Shown here: positions 17,978 to 27,319 of the stretch, in pieces
How the letters are laid out: each line of letters opens with the position of its first letter
Numbering within the stretch: the first letter of the stretch is position 1
Source of the DNA: Bifidobacterium adolescentis ATCC 15703
Lineage (GTDB): Bacteria > Actinomycetota > Actinomycetes > Actinomycetales > Bifidobacteriaceae
Direction: 5' to 3'
Assembly: GCF_000010425.1 (NCBI RefSeq)
Contig: NC_008618.1
Location: forward strand, 1,667,946 to 1,731,945
DNA: 64,000 nucleotides
Program-made: the position numbers and the translations under genes
Notes under the pieces: generated by a model
The model's input: the letters and a program-made list of their open reading frames with translations, nothing else
Database searches by the model: none
What the model was told of the DNA's origin: nothing

Positions 17978-18781
17978 TTATTCACCTTCCTGAACCGGCT
18001 CGGCCTGGCGTGCCAGAACGAGCTCTTTGACCAAATCCCTTGTTTTCGACACCGAATCGGGGTCCAATCCGTCATCGGTGATGACCGTATCCACCTGGTC
18101 AAAACGTGCGAACAGCGACAGTGACGTGCAGCTCCACTTGGTGTGGTCGGTCAAAATTATCGTGCGATCGGCAATGTCCATCATCGCCATATCGGTTGCG
18201 GCTTCCAGCGAGTTCGGCATGAGGAAACCGCGCGGAATGGACACGGAATGCGTGCCCAGGAATACGGTGTTGACGCGCAGCGAGGCGACCACTTTGTCTG
18301 CGATCGGCCCGACGAGCGAGTTGGAACGGGTGGTCACGCCGCCCGTCACGATGACTTCCACGTCTTTCGATTCGAGCGCCTGCACCAGCTCCGCCACCGG
18401 AATGGAGTTGGTGAGGATGGTGATGCCGGACGATTGCTGCGATTCGAGCAGATGCTGCGCGAACACGTACGCCGTGGTGCCGCCGCCGATGGCGATCACG
18501 TCGCCGGGGGCCACGTATTTGACGGCTTCCTGTGCGATGGCGTCCTTCAGACCGATGTCCATCTGCGACTTTACGGAAAACAGCGGTTCGCTCAGCAGCG
18601 TGCTGGTGCTGACGGCACCGCCGTGCACGCGCTTCAGCAGACCCTTGTCCGCCAGATCGGCGATGTCACGGCGGATGGTCATCGCGGAGACGCCCAATTC
18701 CTTGGACAGTGCAGTGATGCGCACCGCACCACGGGTACGCAGACGGCTCAAAATCAAATGCTGGCGTTGCGACGAAATCAT
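17978..18781 (-). CDS. DeoR-family regulator of the galactose operon
   Basis: An N-terminal winged HTH (RQHLILSRLRTRGAVRITALSKELGVSAMTIRRDI) is followed by a DeoR sugar-phosphate-sensing domain with the family's GGGTTAYVFAQHL phosphate-binding loop. I start it at the ATG at 18781 (267 aa), because GATAAT (18793-18788) lies 6 nt before it and a TTGTAT -35 lies 18 bp further up, which would give a leaderless mRNA; a GTG at 18805 would add eight residues. Being first in the operon with galT and galK, it most likely represses them and itself. Its effector is unknown. Confidence 0.9.
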   Translation of the reverse strand: MISSQRQHLILSRLRTRGAVRITALSKELGVSAMTIRRDIADLADKGLLKRVHGGAVSTSTLLSEPLFSVKSQMDIGLKDAIAQEAVKYVAPGDVIAIGGGTTAYVFAQHLLESQQSSGITILTNSIPVAELVQALESKDVEVIVTGGVTTRSNSLVGPIADKVVASLRVNTVFLGTHSVSIPRGFLMPNSLEAATDMAMMDIADRTIILTDHTKWSCTSLSLFARFDQVDTVITDDGLDPDSVSKTRDLVKELVLARQAEPVQEGE

Positions 18782-18983
18782 ATGAACATTATCGCACATG
18801 TTCACTCAAAAATACAACTGAGTTGAGCGTTTCGCGCGTGTTTCGTGCAAAGCCGCACCACAATCGACTCAAATTCAGCCTAAAACGAACAAAAACGAAC
18901 GTCCTATATGCCGCACCGACACACATCGGCTTTTGCCCAAAATGCCATGCGAAACCAATGAAAACGTGCGAGAATAAGGAACC

Positions 18984-20132
18984 ATGACATACGTTTCCGA
19001 AAACTTTTGGCACGACGCAGTGAACAAAGCCACCACCGACCTTTTCACGTTCGGCTACAAGCACATCATCAAACCGCATTTCATCTTCAACCAGACGCCC
19101 GACGTGGCCCACAGCCAGATGATCGATTTCTGCAAGGTCACCCGCAATATTCCACCGCTGATGTGGCTATGCCGCGAAATGCTCGACTACACCGACCCGA
19201 TACTGGAAACCAACGTGATGGGCGTCGATTTCGCCAATCCGTTCGGCTTGTCCGCCGGCCTCGACAAGGATTGCGAGATGCCGGTGCTGCTCGACAACGT
19301 CGGCTTCGGTTTCGAAACGGTCGGCTCCACCACGTCGCGCCCCTGCCCCGGCAACCCGCGCCCATGGTTCCACCGCCTGCCTGAATACGATTCGATGATG
19401 GTGCACGTGGGCCTTGCCAACGAGGGTTCCGCGGTGGTGATTCCGCGCGCCGAGAACGCATGGACGAAGGCGAAGAGCATGCAGGTGTCGGTTTCGATCG
19501 CCCGCACGAACGACAGCAAGACCGGCGATCTGGACGAAGGCATCGAGGATTACTGCATTTCGATGCGCCGCGCGGCCGGACGCACCGCCATGGTCGAAGT
19601 GAACATCTCCTGCCCGAACACCATGGCCGGCGAACCGTTCAACCAAAGCCCGGAAGCGCTCGACAAGCTGTTCACCGAACTGGACAAAATCGACCGTCCG
19701 CAGCCGACGCTCGTCAAAATGCCGCTCAATAAGACGTGGCCGGAATTCAAGGATCTGCTGGACGTGCTCGCCGAGCACAACGTGCAGGGACTGTCGATCG
19801 CCAATCTGCAGAAGGACCGCACCGGCATGTCCATTCCGCGCGATTGGGAGGGCGGACTGTCCGGCTCGCCGTGCTACGCGACCAGCAACGAACGCATCAA
19901 GCAGGTCTACCGCGAGTATGGGGACCGGTTCGCAATCGCCGGCATCGGTGGCGTCTTCACCCCGCAGCAGGCGTATGAGAAGATTCGTTGCGGCTCGTCG
20001 CTGGTGATGTTCATCAGCGCGCTTATGTACCGTGGTCCGCAGCAGATCACCGTGTTGAAGCGTGGACTGGCCGAACTGCTCAGGCGCGACGGGTTCGAAC
20101 ATGTCAGCGAGGCGGTCGGCATCGACGCGTGA
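18984..20132 (+). CDS. pyrD: Dihydroorotate dehydrogenase
   Basis: An FMN enzyme that oxidises dihydroorotate to orotate in pyrimidine synthesis. The family's FANPFGLSAGLDKDCEMPVLL loop and the FMN phosphate site AGIGGVFTPQQAYEKIRCGSSLVMFISALMYRGP are clear. The roughly 60-residue N-terminal helical extension resembles the membrane-associated class 2 enzymes, yet the catalytic-base position is Cys210 in VNISCPNT, as in class 1 enzymes, where class 2 has Ser. AAGGA lies very close to the ATG at 18984. It stands alone, divergent from the deoR-gal operon. The electron acceptor cannot be settled from sequence. Confidence 0.92.
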   Translation: MTYVSENFWHDAVNKATTDLFTFGYKHIIKPHFIFNQTPDVAHSQMIDFCKVTRNIPPLMWLCREMLDYTDPILETNVMGVDFANPFGLSAGLDKDCEMPVLLDNVGFGFETVGSTTSRPCPGNPRPWFHRLPEYDSMMVHVGLANEGSAVVIPRAENAWTKAKSMQVSVSIARTNDSKTGDLDEGIEDYCISMRRAAGRTAMVEVNISCPNTMAGEPFNQSPEALDKLFTELDKIDRPQPTLVKMPLNKTWPEFKDLLDVLAEHNVQGLSIANLQKDRTGMSIPRDWEGGLSGSPCYATSNERIKQVYREYGDRFAIAGIGGVFTPQQAYEKIRCGSSLVMFISALMYRGPQQITVLKRGLAELLRRDGFEHVSEAVGIDA

Positions 20133-20238
20133 AAACTTTTTAATTGCGATTTAAGTTGCGATTTAAAAAGCGGTTTTTAGGCACTATAAAGGCGATTAAT
20201 AATCGCAGATAAATAGATAAATACAGAGGCGCGTCTCC

Positions 20239-20330
20239 GTGGGAGGGCGGGCGTCCTGTTCACGACACACTCAAGGCCGTTCGGCCAAGCTTACGGTCGT
20301 GAACAGGACGCCCGCCCTCCCACTCGTTTT
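20239..20330. terminator. Very long perfect hairpin with T-tract after pyrD
   Basis: Two exactly complementary 28-base arms (20239-20266 and 20296-20323) enclose a 29-base loop that itself holds a GGCC-gttc-GGCC hairpin. TCGTTTTTTTG follows on the plus strand. Position and T-tract fit a pyrD terminator, possibly serving the convergent oxidoreductase too, but the stem is much longer than needed. Confidence 0.8.
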
Positions 20331-20397
20331 TTTGTTATGTTGCGTTGGGTTGTGGCTACTTTTCGCAATAAAAAAGAGGAAGAAGGGAGGGGAAGGG

Positions 20398-21519
20398 TCA
20401 GCGGAAGGCGCCGCGGAGGTATGGCGGCTGGTAGGGGGCTTCCTCGACCGGCACGTCCAGTTTGTGGGCGGCACGGAGCGGCCAATACGGGTCGCGCAGT
20501 GCAGCGCGGCCGATTTCCACGGCGTCGGCGGCGCCCGACTTCAGAATCTTCTTCGCCTGCTTCGGCTTGGTGATGAGCCCGACTGCGGTGGTGGGAATGC
20601 CCGCGCGACTGCGCACCTGTTCGGCGAACGGCACTTGGTAGTCGGGCTTCACCGGAATGGTCACGTCGGGAATCAATCCGCCTGTGGACACGTCAATCAG
20701 GTCCACGCCGTGGGCCTTCAGAATCTTAGCCAGTTCGACGGTCTGGTCAAGGTCCCAACCGCCTGCGGCCCAGTCGGTGGCGGAAACGCGCACCAGCACC
20801 GGCATGGTATCGGGCACGACGGAACGAATAGCATCCACGACTTCGACCAGCATGCGGACGCGATTGTCGAACGATCCGCCGTACTCGTCGTCACGCTCGT
20901 TGATGAGCGGGTCGAGGAACTGCGACAGCAGGTAGCCGTGCGCGGCATGGACTTCCACCGCGTCGAAGCCGATGTTCATGGCACGCCAGGCGGCGTCGCG
21001 GAACTGGTCCACGATGGTGTGGATCTCATCGACGCTCAGCGCGCGCGGACGAGCCAGGGAACCGTATGCGTTGGCGCTTGGGCAAACCGTCCGCCATCCG
21101 CCTTGCTCTTCCGGCACGCTCTGTCCATCGAAACCGATCGCGTGGCAGCCGGTGGAACCCTTGCGTCCGGCGTGGTTGAGCTGCACCGCCATCGTGGCAC
21201 CCGCTGCCTTCGCGTCGGCCACGATCCAACGCCATGCGTCCATCTGTCCGTCATCCCACAATCCCAGATCGCACGGCGAAATGCGGCCTTCCGGCGCGAC
21301 GGCGGTCGCTTCCATGATGATCATGCCGAAGCCGCCCATCGCACGCGAAACGTAATGCTGGTAGTGGAACGGCGTCGGCTTGCCGTCCTGCGCCAATGCG
21401 GAATACGTGTCCATTGGCGGCAGCCAGATGCGGTTGCGCACGGTGACGCCACGCAACGTCATCGGATCGAACGGTTTGACCGTCTTGTTCTGCTTGCCGT
21501 TCTTCTTGTCTTCGCTCAT
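20398..21519 (-). CDS. NADH:flavin oxidoreductase, old yellow enzyme family (YqjM-like)
   Basis: An FMN-dependent ene-reductase-type protein. The barrel carries the substrate-binding pair HAGRKG near residue 100, the family motif GFDAVEVHAAHGYLLSQFLDPLINERDDEYGG (about 170-200) and the FMN phosphate site near ADAVEIGRAALRDPYWP. The start was placed at the ATG at 21519 (MSEDKKNGK), 373 aa, with GAGAG six bases upstream. It is monocistronic between two hairpins. The physiological substrate is unknown; members reduce activated alkenes. Confidence 0.9.
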   Translation of the reverse strand: MSEDKKNGKQNKTVKPFDPMTLRGVTVRNRIWLPPMDTYSALAQDGKPTPFHYQHYVSRAMGGFGMIIMEATAVAPEGRISPCDLGLWDDGQMDAWRWIVADAKAAGATMAVQLNHAGRKGSTGCHAIGFDGQSVPEEQGGWRTVCPSANAYGSLARPRALSVDEIHTIVDQFRDAAWRAMNIGFDAVEVHAAHGYLLSQFLDPLINERDDEYGGSFDNRVRMLVEVVDAIRSVVPDTMPVLVRVSATDWAAGGWDLDQTVELAKILKAHGVDLIDVSTGGLIPDVTIPVKPDYQVPFAEQVRSRAGIPTTAVGLITKPKQAKKILKSGAADAVEIGRAALRDPYWPLRAAHKLDVPVEEAPYQPPYLRGAFR

Positions 21520-21616
21520 TGTCATCTCTCTTATGAATCGTTGGTATCGCCTGAATCGTCGATATCCGCACCGCGTTCCCACGCGACGGGCATGGTACCG
21601 ATTGCATTGTAAGCAG

Positions 21617-21642
21617 AACGCCCGCCGGTTGGGGCGGGCGTT
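21617..21642 (-). terminator. Hairpin downstream of the penicillin-binding protein gene
   Basis: AACGCCCGCC (21617-21626) pairs with GGCGGGCGTT (21633-21642) around a six-base loop, roughly 100 bp after the stop of the gene at 21745. The T-tract is weak, so termination is likely but not certain. Confidence 0.6.
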
Positions 21643-21744
21643 TATGGACTGTTCACTTTGCCATGCGATTTACGCTCCGGTGACGTGGGCAGTCAGTGCG
21701 GTCAGTCAATGCGGGCAGTCGGCATGAATAGCCGACAATCGCAA

Positions 21745-24036
21745 CTATTGATGCTGCTGGTCACTTTGCTGCTCAGCAGGCTGTTGCTGCGATTGCTGCT
21801 GCTGGCCTTGGTTGGTCTGCTGCTGGCTTTGCTGCTGACTGTTCTGCTGGCGCTGGTATTGGTACTGGTTGTATGTTCTGGTGGCGCCCTTCGAAACCGT
21901 GTACTTGTCGGCACCCTTTCCGTAATCGTTGTCGATCGGCGCGTTGATGGCGGCAAGATACGTGTTCATGAACTGCTTCCACGCCGGCGTTGCGATGTAC
22001 ATGCCGTACCAGGACGGGCGGTACACGCCGTTGATGGTCTTGTTGTCGAAGGTGTTGTTGATCGGGTCCTGCGCGTCGGCGACCGCGACGAACGCCGCGA
22101 CCTGGTTCGGCACGAAGCCTGCGGTGGCCATCACCGTGTTCTCGTTGGTGCCGGTCTTGGCGAAGGTCTTGCGATTGTTGTCAAGCTGCGTGGTCGACGC
22201 TTCGCCGCCAGGCTGCACGATACCTTGGTTCAGCGCGTAAGACACGGTCTGCGCGATGTCCGGGTCGATGGCCTGATGGCAGTTCGCGGACGGCACTTTC
22301 ACCTTGCTGCCGCTGCGGTCGGTCACCTTGGTGATGGCGATCGGAGTGCATTCCACGCCGTTGGCGCCCATGGTGGCGTACACGTTGGCCATGGTCAACG
22401 GCGACGCCTGCACCGTACCGATGGTCATTGGCGGCTGGAACGAGTTAGCGGAGTAGATGTCGGACGCGTTGGAGATGGCGTTGTGGTAGCCCATCTCCTT
22501 GGCCGCGTCGGCGATCGCGCACAGGCCGATGTTCGACGCCATCGAGGCCTGCGTGGTGTTGTGCGACTTGATCAGACCCTGCAGCGGGCTTTCCGGAGAG
22601 GTGGTGCCGCCGCCGGAATTCTGCACCCTCCACGGGCCGACGAAACCGTAGCCGTTGCAGTTGAACTTCGACGTGTCGTAGACGGTGGATGTGACGAGCG
22701 ACTCGTTGATGGAGTGGCCTTTCTGCATCCACGCCACCATGTTGATGGGCTTCCAGGTGGAGCCGACGTTGAAGCCCATACCGCCGCCGTCCTCCTGATC
22801 GACCATGTAGTTCATGGAGGTCTTGGTCTCATCCGTTCGGGCGTCATCCGTGGCATCGTAGGTTCGGTTGATACCGAACGACAGGATTTCACCGGTGCCC
22901 GGCTTCACGGCCGCTATCATCACTTCGAATCCGGACGGGTCTGTGGCCGGCACGGTGCTGTTCGCCGCCTGCATGGCCGCGTTGTTGGCGTTGCGGTCGA
23001 GCGTGGTGACGATCTTCAGACCGCCTTCCTTCAGCAGCTTCTCGCGAGCCTCGTCGTCCTTGCCGAACGCCTTGTTCTTCAGGATCTGGTTGACCACGTA
23101 CGAGCAGAAGAAGCCGGTGTTTTCAATGGCCGACTGGCATCCGGAGCTCACGTCCTGCAGGTTCAGCGTGTCCTTCAACGGCGTGTTGATGGCGTCTTTG
23201 AATTCCTTTTCGGAGGTGATGTAGCCCTGGTCGTGCATCAGCTGCAGCACGATGTTGCGCTGGTGTTCGGCTTCCTTCTGGTTGGCTTCCACGGAAGGAT
23301 CGAAGTTCTGCGGATTCTTGGTGATTGCCGCGATGGTCGCCGCCTGGGTGACGTTCAGTTCCGAAGCGGAGACGTTGAAGTAGCGTTTGGCGGCCATTTC
23401 CACGCCGCACAGGTTGTTGCGGCCGAACTGCGCGATGTTGAGGTAGCCCTGCAGAATCTCGGCTTTGGAGTATTTCTTTTCGATCTGCACCGAGATCAGC
23501 ATCTCGCGCAGCTTGCGTGCCACGGTGTCTTCCGTCGCATGGTATTCGGCGATCGGATCGTCGTCTTCACGGGCTTGGGTGGACAGCACGTTCTTGACGT
23601 ACTGCTGCGTCAGCGTGGAACCGCCCTGCTGGTCGCCGCCTCTGACATAGGTTTGGAAGAACGCTCGGAACACGCCCTGCACGTCCACGCCGGTATGTTC
23701 GAAGAAGCGCTTGTCTTCACGGGCCACGACGGCCTGCTGCATGGCTTTGGAGATTTTCTTCAGCGGCACGACCTCGCGGTTCTGCGTATAGAATTCCGCG
23801 AAAGCGGTCTTGCCGTCGTTGAAATACATCGTCGAGCGTTGCGGAAGCGAGGTCACATCGAAATCGATGCCTTCGACCGCAAGGGACGGAATGACGGCTT
23901 TGGCCGCGTTATTGGCGGCGAACACAGCGGGCATAAAGAAAATACTCGTCACAACGCCGCCGCCCACGCATAACGTGATGTATGCGATTACCAATGCGAG
24001 CACACGTTGAACGGTAAGGGTCTTCTTCTTGGGCAT
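21745..24036 (-). CDS. Class A penicillin-binding protein (transglycosylase/transpeptidase)
   Basis: A bifunctional peptidoglycan synthase of 763 aa. After a short basic cytoplasmic tail and one membrane anchor (about 12-38) comes the GT51 glycosyltransferase domain with VVAREDKRFFEHTGVD, GGSTLTQQYVKN and KLREMLISVQIEKKYSK. The transpeptidase domain shows the catalytic S-T-W-K (in GSTWKP), SHN and KTGTNE. The C-terminal 40 residues are a Gln-rich tail. The ATG at 24036 is 7 nt after TAGAAT (24049-24044) with no ribosome site, suggesting leaderless translation; 24045 is the alternative. It is monocistronic, next to the GlxR-like regulator. Confidence 0.95.
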   Translation of the reverse strand: MPKKKTLTVQRVLALVIAYITLCVGGGVVTSIFFMPAVFAANNAAKAVIPSLAVEGIDFDVTSLPQRSTMYFNDGKTAFAEFYTQNREVVPLKKISKAMQQAVVAREDKRFFEHTGVDVQGVFRAFFQTYVRGGDQQGGSTLTQQYVKNVLSTQAREDDDPIAEYHATEDTVARKLREMLISVQIEKKYSKAEILQGYLNIAQFGRNNLCGVEMAAKRYFNVSASELNVTQAATIAAITKNPQNFDPSVEANQKEAEHQRNIVLQLMHDQGYITSEKEFKDAINTPLKDTLNLQDVSSGCQSAIENTGFFCSYVVNQILKNKAFGKDDEAREKLLKEGGLKIVTTLDRNANNAAMQAANSTVPATDPSGFEVMIAAVKPGTGEILSFGINRTYDATDDARTDETKTSMNYMVDQEDGGGMGFNVGSTWKPINMVAWMQKGHSINESLVTSTVYDTSKFNCNGYGFVGPWRVQNSGGGTTSPESPLQGLIKSHNTTQASMASNIGLCAIADAAKEMGYHNAISNASDIYSANSFQPPMTIGTVQASPLTMANVYATMGANGVECTPIAITKVTDRSGSKVKVPSANCHQAIDPDIAQTVSYALNQGIVQPGGEASTTQLDNNRKTFAKTGTNENTVMATAGFVPNQVAAFVAVADAQDPINNTFDNKTINGVYRPSWYGMYIATPAWKQFMNTYLAAINAPIDNDYGKGADKYTVSKGATRTYNQYQYQRQQNSQQQSQQQTNQGQQQQSQQQPAEQQSDQQHQ

Positions 24037-24169
24037 GACGCCCATTCTAAAGTGGCGGGTCTACTAAACACATGCCCGCCAACGCATGTGCCGGAAGCCG
24101 TCACGGGTTTCTCACAAAACAGACAATTTCTTAGGAAAAGTTGGAAATCAGCCGAAAACCAGCCGAATG

Positions 24170-24910
24170 TCATCGTCTTGATCGGCGAATCAGCATGCCC
24201 GGCTGGTAGATGATGATGGACCGGCCTTCCCTGGCGATCCATCCGCGGTTAGCGAAATCCATCAACGCCTTGTTCACCGTTTCGCGTGAGGATCCGACGA
24301 GCTGCGCCATCTCCTCCTGTGTCAGATCGTGCGGCACCTTCAGGCCGGCTTCGACCGGTTCGCCGAATCGTGATGCCAGATTGAGCAGTGTTTTGGCGAG
24401 TCGTCCGGGAACGTCCATGAACACCAGATCGCAGATGCGTTCGTTGTTGCTGCGCATGCGGTGCGCCAATACCTGCAGCATGTCCACGGCCACGCGCGGA
24501 TGTTCGTCGAGCCAGTCGAACAGCGCGTCATGTTCCAGCCAGACCACACGCGTGCCGTTGGTCATCGCCACCGCCGAAGCGGTACGCGGTCCGCCATGCG
24601 GATCGAACACCGGAATCTCACCCAACACTTCGCCGTACGCGTGGATGCTCAGCAGCTGCACACGCTTGTCGGAGGATTGTCTGGTCAGTTTGACGCGGCC
24701 TTCCTCCAGCAGATACATGCGATGGTCGGTGTCTCCCTCGCGGAAGATGAAATCGCCCTTGTCGTATTCGGCATGCAGCAGATACGGCAGCAGTTCCCGG
24801 GCTTCTTCGGACGAAACCTGCTTGAACAGCGCGGTGTGCAGCAACGTCTCACGCTCATCGTCGAAACCACCAAAACCATTGATTCCGTTGGTTCCATTCG
24901 GGGTGACCAT
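24170..24910 (-). CDS. Crp/Fnr-family regulator, GlxR-like
   Basis: A cAMP-receptor-type global regulator. The N-terminal cyclic-nucleotide domain includes GEVLGEIPVFDPHGGPRTASA, keeping the Glu and Arg that contact cAMP in this family; the C-terminal winged helix LTQEEMAQLVGSSRETVNKALMDFANRGWI closely resembles corynebacterial GlxR. The start was put at the ATG at 24910 (MVTPNGTN), 246 aa, because GGAGG sits 7 nt upstream; an ATG at 24958 would give an extra, low-complexity N-terminus. Its targets cannot be read from this window. Confidence 0.9.
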   Translation of the reverse strand: MVTPNGTNGINGFGGFDDERETLLHTALFKQVSSEEARELLPYLLHAEYDKGDFIFREGDTDHRMYLLEEGRVKLTRQSSDKRVQLLSIHAYGEVLGEIPVFDPHGGPRTASAVAMTNGTRVVWLEHDALFDWLDEHPRVAVDMLQVLAHRMRSNNERICDLVFMDVPGRLAKTLLNLASRFGEPVEAGLKVPHDLTQEEMAQLVGSSRETVNKALMDFANRGWIAREGRSIIIYQPGMLIRRSRR

Positions 24911-25001
24911 CGACGTGCCTCCGTTCCGCCGTGCTTCTGCGTTTTCCGTTGTCGACATCCATGCCAACGCTCGTTAAGTCGGGCACCATCGACCATTCGG
25001 G

Positions 25002-26339
25002 CTACATTGTAACTCGAACGGCGGCGTCGACCAGTCGCGCTACTACCTCGTCTCGGCCCATGCCGGTTTGAGAGCGCATGGGATCGACATGTTTTGCCGC
25101 TGATTTCACCGCTTTGTCGGACATTTTCTCTCGTGAGATGTTCAACACGCGGGTCATCTTTTCCGCGTCGATGTCGTAGGCGAGCGTGACGTGGTGCAGA
25201 ATCGCGCCGGGTCCGCCGTGGGTGGGCGCGAACCGGCGTTGCGCGGCGCCGCCGAGTTTGCCATATTGTGTGGCGATGTCGTTGAGTCCGGCGAATCGTA
25301 CGTTGAGGCCGAGGGCGCGTAACGCTTCGACGAGCCAGTAGTCGCAGAGTTCGTAGGATTCCTCGACGCTCATGCCGTGGGCGAAGTCGAGTGGCGCGTA
25401 CAGCGAGTAGGTGATGGTGTTGCCTGGTTCGATGAACATCGCTCCCCCGCCGGTGCAGCGGCGGACTATGTGGAATCCTTCGTCTTGCGCGGTGTGCACG
25501 TTGACTTCGTCTTCGAGCGACTGGAATCTGCCGATGACCACGGCCGGCTCGGCCCATTCCCAGAAACGCAGGGTGGGTTCGCGGGTTCCGGCAGCCACTT
25601 CGCGTGCCCATTCGACGTCGAGGTCCATTTGTTCCTGCGGTTTGCGGGGGTCGTCGTGCACGATGTTCGGTTTGAGTGCGTGCCAGCGTCGCGCGTATTC
25701 CGCCCAATTGCCGGTTTCGGCGATTTCGCCGGTTCCAACGGTTCCAGCGTTTTCGTCGCTTTCCGCGGTTCCAGTGTTTTCAATGTTTTTTGCGATTTCC
25801 GCGGTTTCTGCGGTTTCCATTGGGCTGGTATGCCGCCGAATGCGCAGGTCGTCGCGTGGTTCCACTTTCGTAACATCATTACCGCCGATACCGGCAATGC
25901 GATCGGCGCCATCGATGCCGTCAATCGCACGTTGAAAGGCGATGGCGATGCCACGCGCGCCCATGCCGACGATGCGCACGTCCGGATGGTGCAGCATCGT
26001 CCGTTCGACGGCGGCGGTCACGTCACGTTCGGAAACCATCGAACCGCTGAGGCAACGGGCCGCGCACTGTTCCAGCGCACATTCCATGGAATGCAAGAGA
26101 TTCCGCGTTCCGGCATCGTCCCCGTCGAGGAAGAAATCGCCGTCGATATGGCATTCGATAACAGTCGATGATGCAGCCGGCCCAGCGTATGGAACCGTTT
26201 TCACGGCATTCGTATGAGCCGAATCAATATAGTCCGAATCGGCATAATCCGAATCGGCGTAATCCGAATCGGCATGAGAAAGCCGGACAGTCACTCCAAC
26301 GAGTTTGCCGCCCGGCTGTTTGTAAAGTCCTCGAGTCAT
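25002..26339 (-). CDS. Lipoate-protein ligase-like protein with N-terminal accessory domain
   Basis: Predicted to activate lipoate and attach it to a lipoyl-domain lysine. The catalytic half (about residues 215-445) has VRRCTGGGAMFIEPGNTITYSLYAP and GLNDIATQYGKLGGAAQRRF with the expected Lys. The N-terminal half starts GKLVGVTVRLS and has ECHIDGDFFLDG, like the separate LplB accessory subunit, so the order is accessory-catalytic, opposite to E. coli LplA. Two low-complexity linkers interrupt it: DSDYADSDYADSDY (15-bp DNA repeats at 26220-26275) and a TAEIAKNIENTGTAES-like stretch near 190-210. The ATG at 26339 overlaps the upstream stop as TGATG, so it is translationally coupled to the TM2 gene. 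A plausible client is GcvH at 34075. Confidence 0.85.
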   Translation of the reverse strand: MTRGLYKQPGGKLVGVTVRLSHADSDYADSDYADSDYIDSAHTNAVKTVPYAGPAASSTVIECHIDGDFFLDGDDAGTRNLLHSMECALEQCAARCLSGSMVSERDVTAAVERTMLHHPDVRIVGMGARGIAIAFQRAIDGIDGADRIAGIGGNDVTKVEPRDDLRIRRHTSPMETAETAEIAKNIENTGTAESDENAGTVGTGEIAETGNWAEYARRWHALKPNIVHDDPRKPQEQMDLDVEWAREVAAGTREPTLRFWEWAEPAVVIGRFQSLEDEVNVHTAQDEGFHIVRRCTGGGAMFIEPGNTITYSLYAPLDFAHGMSVEESYELCDYWLVEALRALGLNVRFAGLNDIATQYGKLGGAAQRRFAPTHGGPGAILHHVTLAYDIDAEKMTRVLNISREKMSDKAVKSAAKHVDPMRSQTGMGRDEVVARLVDAAVRVTM

Positions 26340-27226
26340 CAATCCTGCAGTTCGACGCCTTGAGCGTCACGGTGCCATTGCGAGCCGTAGTGGGAGCACA
26401 GAATCAGGATGCCTTCCACCAGTCCCCAGATGCCTGCGACGGCTGGGCCGATGATGAGAATCCAGCCGATGACGGTCAGCAGCAGCTGTGCCACGGCCTT
26501 GCCGGTGTTGCCCAAGTAGAAGTTGTGCACGCCGAAGCAGCCCAGGAAGATGCCAAGCAGACCGGCGGCCAGTTTCGACTTCTGGGCGTATCCGGCCGGT
26601 GCGACGGGCTGGCCGTATGCCGGCTGCTGCGCGTAGGCGGGCTGGGTGTAGGCGGATTGGTTGTAAGACGGGGCCGCGTAGCCCTGCTGTCCGTAGTTCG
26701 CTTGATTGTAATCCGGCTGGGCGTAAGCGTTGTTGGGGTCATACGCCGGGGCTGCCGGCTGACCGTACGACGGCTGCGCAGATTGGGCGGGCTGGGACGG
26801 CTGGCCATACTGACCGTACTGGTTGTACGATGCGGCGTTCGGATCATACGCCGGAGCAGCGGGCGTGGCCGGCTGAGCGGGCTGGGTATAGACGGGAGCC
26901 GTACCGTACGCCGGGGCCGGAGTCGCCGGCTGACCGTATGACGGCTGAGCGGACTGGGCCGACTGTGCGGTCTGGCCATACTGGCTGTATGCGGAAGCGT
27001 TCGGATCGTACGCCGGAACGGCGGGCTCGGCCGGCTGAGCGGGCTGAGTGTATGCGGCGGAGTTCTGATCGTATGCGGGGGTTTCCGGCTGCGACTCCGG
27101 ATGGTTCATCTGCGCATCGTTCTGTTGTGGAATGTACGGTTGGTTGTAGTCGGCCTGGGCTGCGTTATCCGACGTTGGATTGTTGACTTGACCGGCACCA
27201 TTGAAATCGGCGTTGTTATCACTCAT
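26339..27226 (-). CDS. TM2-domain membrane protein with Pro/Tyr/Gln-rich N-terminus
   Basis: A 295-residue protein. The first 200 residues are a low-complexity cytoplasmic region of repeated P-A-Y-D-P-N and Y-x-Q-Y-G-Q blocks; the last 80 form a TM2 domain with KSKLAAGLLGIFLGCFGVHNFYLGNTGKAVAQLL and a second membrane helix. TM2 proteins are widespread but of unclear function. The ATG at 27226 lies 6 nt after TATTGT (27238-27233), with no convincing ribosome site. The stop overlaps the start of the ligase gene. The repetitive DNA could vary in copy number. Confidence 0.88.
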   Translation of the reverse strand: MSDNNADFNGAGQVNNPTSDNAAQADYNQPYIPQQNDAQMNHPESQPETPAYDQNSAAYTQPAQPAEPAVPAYDPNASAYSQYGQTAQSAQSAQPSYGQPATPAPAYGTAPVYTQPAQPATPAAPAYDPNAASYNQYGQYGQPSQPAQSAQPSYGQPAAPAYDPNNAYAQPDYNQANYGQQGYAAPSYNQSAYTQPAYAQQPAYGQPVAPAGYAQKSKLAAGLLGIFLGCFGVHNFYLGNTGKAVAQLLLTVIGWILIIGPAVAGIWGLVEGILILCSHYGSQWHRDAQGVELQD

Positions 27227-27319
27227 GCCTCAACAATATCCCAAGGTTTGCCCGTCATCGGGCGTTTACCACTGGCACGAACCCCGAAAAACCCCTGAAA
27301 AATCCCCTGATTATGCGAA

